The notes under the pieces: model-generated | Seen by the model: only the letters and a program-made list of their open reading frames with translations | The model's database searches: none | What the model was told of the DNA's origin: nothing | DNA from: Trichoplusia ni | Taxonomy: Eukaryota; Arthropoda; Insecta; Lepidoptera; Noctuidae | Assembly (NCBI RefSeq): GCF_003590095.1 | Contig: NC_039483.1 | Coordinates: forward strand, 1,736,001 to 1,800,000 | Length of the DNA: 64,000 bases | Reading direction: 5' to 3' | Made by a program: the position numbers and the translations under genes | Part shown: in pieces, positions 57,336 through 64,000 of the stretch | How positions within the stretch are numbered: the first letter of the stretch is position 1 | Layout: the number at the start of each line of letters is the position of its first letter

Positions 57336-58138
57336 AGTCAACAAGGTAATATAAACATTAAAAAACCCCAAAAAATAACCCACAACCAATTTTCTCATCA
57401 ATTTCAGTCAGTTTATTTGTGACCCCGATCGTGTATTATTGCAGATATTCGGTTATTCTTTCCTACTTACACCCCCGCAACTTTTAGACGCCTTGAATCG
57501 ATTTTTATCAAATATACCTAAGAAATACACAAATTCGACTTTAATAGAAAATGAATTATATTGAAATCGCTTAATCCGTTCGGGAGTTATGATGCTACAG
57601 AGTTTACAGACAGATAGACATACACGTCAAACTTCTAAACCCCCTCGTTTTGCGGTTTAAAATCTAGGTATTTCTTCTGACCCTTCACCTCTGCCAAAGC
57701 GAAAGGAAAAGACAGAGACTACACTTCAAAAGATAATCATAAAAAATCTCGAGATACAGGGAATAAACCTTTTACTCAACAACAACAAAGTATTACGAAA
57801 GAGAATGACGTCAATACAAATACATTAATACCTTTCAAAACAAAACAATATTTTATCAACGGTTATTACAAAGAATCAATTCCTATTATTTTAATCTCTG
57901 TCTTTTATGGCCTTGAGATGATGATGTCACAAAGCTCGAAGCTCAACGGTCAAGATTCCCTTTGACAGACTATCGCAAAAATATTTTGTATATATATGTT
58001 TGTTTGTGAATACTTCTCATCTGAGGAACTCATGGCAAAGCTATAACTGCATAAGTGTATCGATCACACATTAAGCTACGCTTGACGCGGTTGTTCCGTA
58101 GATGGGTGACTATCTTTATAATAACGAATTCCTCCGCA

Positions 58139-58375
58139 TTTCGGAAGGCAAATTAAATTGTGGGCCCCGGCTGTTATTCATACATCTTTGACAGTCGTTA
58201 CAGGTAGTCAGAAGCTAGAAAGTCCGACAACCAGTCAAACTACGGGGTATCCTGTTGCCCAGGTTACTGAGTTGTGGAGGTCAGATAATCCGTCGCTCCT
58301 TGTAAAACACTGGTAGGTACTTAGCTGAATCTAGTTAGACTGAAAGCCGACCCCAACATAGTCGGGAAAAGGCTA
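58139..58375 (-). repeat. Dispersed repeat, 'GGAGCGACTGCCTATCTGAC' family
   Basis: TTTCGGAAGGCAAATTAAAT to GACCCCAACATAGTCGGGAA; the inverse of the copies at 38184 and 48752. Confidence 0.7.
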
Positions 58376-58600
58376 GGACAGTGAAGAATTCACATCTGAA
58401 TGTCACTGCTACTGCCACATCTGTAGAAACCTTGAGACAATTTCAAGGGTTTACAGGTAAAATAAATATCAACTTTTGTGAACGTGGATGTTGACGAATA
58501 TCTTCAAAATTCGTCAAGGACTCGCTTCAGAGTGATCCGGTAGAATGGGTCAAGTGTGTGTCGTTATATTAAACAAGATTCTAAGACGTTGGTACAATCA

Positions 58601-58833
58601 GGGCCTCGATTCTGCTATTTACAATGGCCGATGAATGAATAGCAATAGGATAAAATTTGAACTTATTCTATTCTGCATTTCTATTAAGCATTTTGCTAAT
58701 ACAATAATTGGAAGTTATGAATTGACCTTGAGTGTACCGTCCTGTACTAAATTTCCAATTATTAATACTTACCTTTAAAAAAAGCCAAATTTCATCCATT
58801 CATCGGCCATTGTAAATAGCAGAATTGGGGCTC
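58601..58833. mobile_element. MITE with 37-bp terminal inverted repeats
   Basis: The left end (58601-58637) contains TCTGCTATTTACAATGGCCG; the right end (58797-58833) is its inverse with about three mismatches. Inside is CACAATAATTGGAA-like sequence shared with the next copy. Confidence 0.8.
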
Positions 58834-58925
58834 TTAATGACGTTTTACAAGCGTCTTTAATAAAAAACTGGTAAGTATAAGAAGGTACTGTCTGCTATTT
58901 CAAAAACTATGAAAGACGCCCCGTC

Positions 58926-59100
58926 AGAGCCCCATTACTCCTATTTACAATGGCCGATGAATGGCAATTGAATTAAATTAACACTATTCCGTATTCGTAT
59001 TCTCCTAAGCATTTTGTCAACACAATAATTGGAAATTCATTGTATTGACAGTGAGTGTCCCACCCCGTACGGTATTCCAATAAGTTTAGTAATTAGTTTT
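58926..59100. mobile_element. Second, right-truncated copy of the preceding MITE
   Basis: AGAGCCCCATTACTCCTATT then ACAATGGCCGATGAATGGCA, followed by AAGCATTTTGTCAACACAAT, matching the inner part of the first copy in the same order. The right terminal repeat is missing. Confidence 0.7.
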
Positions 59101-60074
59101 TCTATTTAGATTTTGCATTGCGTAACAGTCAAAATACGATTTTGAGTAATTTCCACAAATGTACGTACATTTTACCTATACTTAGTTGAGTTAGTACCAA
59201 CATACAGAATTAAACAGACCCTCGGATTACAGTAGATATTTAAACCATTATGTCACTCTTAACAGGTTTTGTCTACAGTGCGGAACAGTTTGCAAATCTT
59301 AAATATAACTGACTCATACTTAAGAACTTAGTATGATGTCAATGGATACCACTTAAAAATAAAATCGGTCAAGTGCAAGTCGACCTCGCCGCACCGTGGG
59401 TTCCGTTCAAATACTCAAAAACGCTTCAAATAAATAAATCGGCTGGATGATACAAAAATTTGTGGGACCTCAAATTTTTGTGTTACATACAATACATACC
59501 AACAACTTCATGACCGTAACAGGCATTGCTTACCTTAATCTTTATTTTTAGTACTCGATGTTATAGAAGCAGTGCAGTGGAACAAAACATATTTTGTGAA
59601 AACTTCAGCTGTCTAGCTATCACAGTTTATGAGATACATCCTGATGACGGACGGAAGGACAAACACCGCCAGTAATAGGATTCCGTTTGTACCCTTTAGA
59701 CACGGAATCCTAAAAACAGTTGAATAACTAACTACTTCTTTGTGTAGCTATTTATCTGTTATAGGATGTTTTTTTGCAAATAAAGCATACGATAAATCTT
59801 TGAGCGCGGATAAACTTGCATGGCTGACATTTCGTGTTGCTCAAGGGAATTCATGATATCCCTTAATTGGATCGATATTCTGTTGCCAAGCGTAAAAGTT
59901 TTCACTTAAGCACTCAATACTATTATGGACTCCAGACCTAACTGTCTGATGTATTTTTTTATAAACCACGACTCCCTCTACTCTATACAGACAAACCGCT
60001 AAACCGTTTTTGTGGGAGATTGTTTTATAAAAATATTGTATCCCTTTTCTATAATAATAAATAAATAAAATAAA

Positions 60075-60235
60075 TAAACGTATAAATCACGTACACAAGA
60101 TACCCAGACTCAGAACAAGCATTTGTAGATCACAACAAACTGATTGTCCTATGCAGGGATCGAACCCGCGACACGAAGCGCACAGTGGGTTTAGCTTGGT
60201 GACCTCAAGCACTCGGCCATACGTGCAATAAATTA
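60075..60235 (-). mobile_element. tRNA-derived SINE copy (family S2)
   Basis: On the minus strand: GCACGTATGGCCGAGTGCTT head, GTCGCGGGTTCGATCCCTGC B box, body ending TGAT. It lies next to an AATAAATAAA run. Confidence 0.72.
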
Positions 60236-60609
60236 GAGTTAATTAAAATAAATAAATAGGTACTACCTAGTCAAGAAGTTGCCTGAAATATTCCATCAGT
60301 AAAGTTTTCTTATCGTTTTGACTAACCTTTTTTAAGACCAACCAGACGAAATCTAAGGAGAAATGAGGAGTACGATACTTTTATCTATTACCTAGATATA
60401 TGTATCACAATCGTAAGTAAAGCTGAAAGCTCTTTAAAATTGACCTTTATACCGCAGATTTCAAGGTCTATTTTTGTTATTTAATGTTACAACCGGCAGA
60501 GCAAAATGCAAATACGATTTACTGAATACTTTGTCAGAACTAACATACCTATACGTACTATAGAATTTTACAGACTATCTTGTAGTATTCTCGAGTAATA
60601 GTAAACTGT

Positions 60610-60690
60610 ACTATTTGTTCCCATGCGGGACTCGAACCCGCATCTTCTGCGCAATTTAGGTCACGTCCATAAAGATCGTTAAAGGTTATT
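60610..60690 (-). mobile_element. tRNA-like SINE head or tRNA relic
   Basis: The minus strand contains GATGCGGGTTCGAGTCCCGC, a full T-arm with a 5-bp stem. I could not fold a convincing D-arm and acceptor stem, so I do not call a tRNA gene. Confidence 0.45.
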
Positions 60691-61199
60691 TACTATCTAT
60701 ATGGCAATAAATAGTAATATCGATAATTTTTATGCTGGCAACACCGCTGAGTCGACATAATTGTTGGCAATTATTTGTTTGTAAATTGGTCTGTAATATT
60801 TACTGCGATTACTACGAAACGGAGCCTATTGTACAGCAGTCGTTTGTGTTATTATGTAATTATCCAGTATAATCATGTAACATATATCCTTCGATAATTT
60901 CGCGTGTTTGCAATTTGACATGTATTAACATTAGATAATTATCGCATGGAAAGCAAGTAAAGCAAAGGCAAGGCGTGTTGAACAGACTAAAATCGCCGTA
61001 TGTATTTTTTCATTCAACGAGGATATACTTACGCTGCTTTTCAAAGAAAAACTGCAAATGCCATATTTTCAGGATATGTACCTACTTAGTAACGAATCAG
61101 CTCACATAATAAATAATAATATCTATTTATTTCAGACTTATTTCATAATAGTCCATAGTTATGTATTTATATAAATTCTAAACAGGAAGCTACTTTAAA

Positions 61200-61480
61200 A
61201 TTAATTTAATATAACTAAATGCTGGTCGATGTCTGGTCATGCAGCGCCACAATATGGGGCTATCTACATGTCCAGCTGCAACAGCAACCCGACTGTTGGA
61301 ACTGTCGCGTACTCTCCGCATCAGTAATGCTGAACGCTGTCTCAATAGTGAACCGAAGTCAGGAACACCTGCATCATCGAACAACCCTGGTGCGCTACAA
61401 AATCGCGGCCGTCCCAAAAGTACTCTGAAGGCATTATTGTATTGGACCCGCAGAGCATTGAAAGACCGTTTAGTGTAATC
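61200..61480 (+). CDS. Unrecognised open frame, possible transposon fragment
   Basis: The frame at 61239-61478 reads CPAATATRLLELSRTLRISN and ALQNRGRPKSTLKALLYW. No domain recognised. Open frames overlap on both strands and a Helitron copy begins right after, so this is more likely a retroelement piece than a gene. Confidence 0.2.
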
Positions 61481-61482
61481 TA

Positions 61483-61738
61483 TCTATATTAATATATAAA
61501 GCTGAAGAGTTTGTTTGTTTGTTTGAACGCGCTAATCTCAGGAACTACTGGTCCAAATTGAAAAAAAACTTTTTGTGTTGAATAAACCATTAATCGAGGA
61601 AGGCTTTAGGCTATAAACCATCACGCTACGACTAATAGGAGCGAAAATACAATGGAAAATGTGGAAAAAACAGGGTGGGTATAAAATCAAAACTCATATC
61701 TTCTACCCACGGGGACGAAGTCGCGGGCAACAGCTAGT
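61483..61738 (+). mobile_element. Lep1-like Helitron copy
   Basis: TCTATATTAATATATAAAGC to TCGCGGGCAACAGCTAGT. Confidence 0.78.
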
Positions 61739-64000
61739 TAGATAATCTTTTTGTACTCACAGCTTTTTCTACACGGGCTAAACCGCGGGAAAACCAATAC
61801 TAGATATATGATGAAGTTTTTCTAGTCCGAGGATACGTTTTTTAAGCCTACAGAACAATATAAATACTAGAATCACAAGGGTCAACCCCTTCATCGAATT
61901 ATACCTTTTTATCCACGAGCTTTCGCGACTCAACATTTTCTCTTTATTGACCTTCGATGGCCTTTATCAGAAATCGAATATCTATTGTTATACCTTCGAA
62001 GCTCTTTTTCCTTGTTTTTATGGAACACTTTTCGTTTTTCTTAGAACTTGCAATATTTTAATATATGATTTAAGTTATTTATAAAACTATAACTAGGGAT
62101 AAAAAACAATGTTAATTCAATACGATAAGACAAATTTTTGTTTCAACATAATGTTTTCCTCTTTACTGACATTATCCGTTTAATTCACCTTTACGTAATA
62201 CACCTCGTAATACAAAATGAATAATCTAAGCGTACATTACTCGAAAATAAAACCCAAAAACTGATTGAAATGATTTATTTAACAAAATCCTCCATGTTTA
62301 TATTAAAATCATCATATTTAATATAATTCAAGAACTAAACTATAACTTATCTACACAAAACGAATTAAATCAATGTTCTTATCGATGCGTTGAGTTACCA
62401 AGTTGCGAATTTGAGCACAGCTTTGAGAATGACTCGGAAACTCAGCAAATCGAATGAGTAAGGACTGTGCGTAATACTAGTAACAGCCTTTACATAGTAG
62501 GGGAAATACAATTCCTAGATTAACTGATATTGTGATTAACTATTTACACATGCACGTTGATAGTAGGTTTGTACAATGAAACATTATTTATATGAATGAT
62601 TTTGAAATAGTAGATACCATATATTGACATCTTTTCGGATTTTTGGTGTTTGTTGTATATGGAGTTTGTTTTTGAACGATTTAAAGAGTTATTTACGTAT
62701 GATTGTCAAGCAATTATGTTTCCCCAAACAGCTAGTATTATACCCAGTCCTTATTATCAATTTCAATACCTAATAATACTATTAAATCAAACTATGGACT
62801 AATATTACACTATTATATTCTTTTTATAAAAATATAACTATCCGAACTCGTCAAACACTTAGAATAAAAACTTTTTTCAATTTAACGATATTCTTAATTT
62901 TGCTGCCTGGCCGCTGAATATTAAACATAATTTTTAAAACACATTTCTTCAAGGTATAAAACATTTATTGATTCGATATAATATATTTACTTGTGCTGTT
63001 ACTACGGGCGTGTATAAAGTCCATTTTATTTTATTCAGTGACCTAATCTTATGAAATATCTTCAAATCAGTTTAATATCATATACTTTCGTATCGCTGGA
63101 CAAACACGTGTTCGTAAATACTCGTTTTGTTTAAACAGAAGCTGTGTGATAAAAATTGACATCAATAATGACAATTATACAAATATGTCTCATACCTTAC
63201 AGACATAAAAAGTTACGAACCTATTCAGAAATAAAAAAAAACTTGTAAATAAGATTGGGACAAGGATGAGTTTTTTTTCATGATGTCACACACAATGCGA
63301 AAAATATTAGGAGAATGTATTTAAATAAAAAACTATACAAGTTTATAAATCTGTCCAGTCTTGGCTCTTGTAATATGTACGATTACCCTCCGCATTTGAA
63401 ACACTCAGTCAAAAACAAGTGTTGCTAACACGTAAAATAATATTTTTGTTGTATGGCAATAATTCGGTGGTTTTTACAACTATTGTCATGAAAAAAATAT
63501 TCGAAATGACATGATGAGGAGTTATAATAACTAACTTAATCTTGACAGAATTCTTTTTAAAGTGCTAGTAAGTGATAGGACGACAATTTGTTAGTAATTT
63601 CGAACAATTATAAAATAAAAATTCTGTATAATATGCTTGTATTTTATTAGAAAATGCACAAATGCTATCGGCAACATAATTGTTCATTCTTTGGGTGGTG
63701 TTTAACTTAAACTAAATGATCATTGTTATAAAATAAAATCCGTTTGGCGATTATAAACCGCCTTTGATTACCTAAGTATTAACTAACACATTTGGACATG
63801 TTTAGGACTAGAAAACGATACACATTTCTGCATTAATAATGGGTTACTTATTAAACTATTCGAGATTGAAGATCCACAAAAAGATACTTCACAAATGACC
63901 TCTTCTAATCCATATTTTTTATCAATGTAAAATAAAAAGAATTTTGCAGATTCACTTGTCATTGTACCAGACAACCGACTCCACAAAGTTGTTATTATTT

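Larger units (their letters stand above)
55731..64000. other. Intergenic DNA beyond the APN 5' end
   Basis: No gene recognised. SINE, MITE and Helitron copies are listed separately. From 61740 to 64000 I see only AT-rich DNA with no repeat I could name. Confidence 0.55.

Noticed and set aside
60610..60690. tRNA gene
   Set aside because: Only the T-arm is convincing; the other arms do not fold and the context is SINE-like.

Overview
This is an AT-rich, repeat-dense stretch of an insect nuclear genome, most likely a moth and possibly a noctuid. The evidence is two spliced, single-copy protein genes with GC-rich exons and GT-AG introns, set in dozens of lepidopteran-type repeats: Lep1-like Helitron ends, tRNA-derived SINEs, foldback MITEs and non-LTR retrotransposon tails. 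I see no bacterial or viral gene, no rRNA, no intact tRNA and no CRISPR array. The species assignment is inference.

Layout. 1-4780: non-coding, with two long hairpins. 4780-13740: a nine-exon plus-strand gene encoding a 588-residue shootin-1-like coiled-coil and polyproline protein; every intron phase closes. 13740-17590: repeats and one unrecognised open frame. 17726-41038: an eighteen-exon minus-strand gene encoding a complete 972-residue M1 aminopeptidase N with signal peptide, GAMEN, HEXXH-18-E and a hydrophobic C-terminal tail that looks like a GPI-anchor signal. The last exon lies 3 kb beyond an apparent stop codon, and that stop is itself part of a strong splice donor. A GC-rich block at about 55.64-55.73 kb ending in a consensus donor is a plausible 5' non-coding exon, which would make the aminopeptidase gene about 38 kb long. 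The remainder to 64 kb is intergenic and repeat-filled.

The two genes are convergent, with their 3' ends about 4 kb apart. Nothing suggests they share a pathway: one product should be cytoplasmic and cytoskeletal (actin-clutch type), the other a surface ectopeptidase of the type found on insect midgut brush border. The points most worth following are the hidden GPI-signal exon with its alternative stop, a foldback insertion flanked by a direct repeat that copies the exon 3 splice donor of the shootin-like gene, an R1-type LINE tail that is in frame with exon 6 of the same gene, and a near-identical 510-bp tandem duplication.
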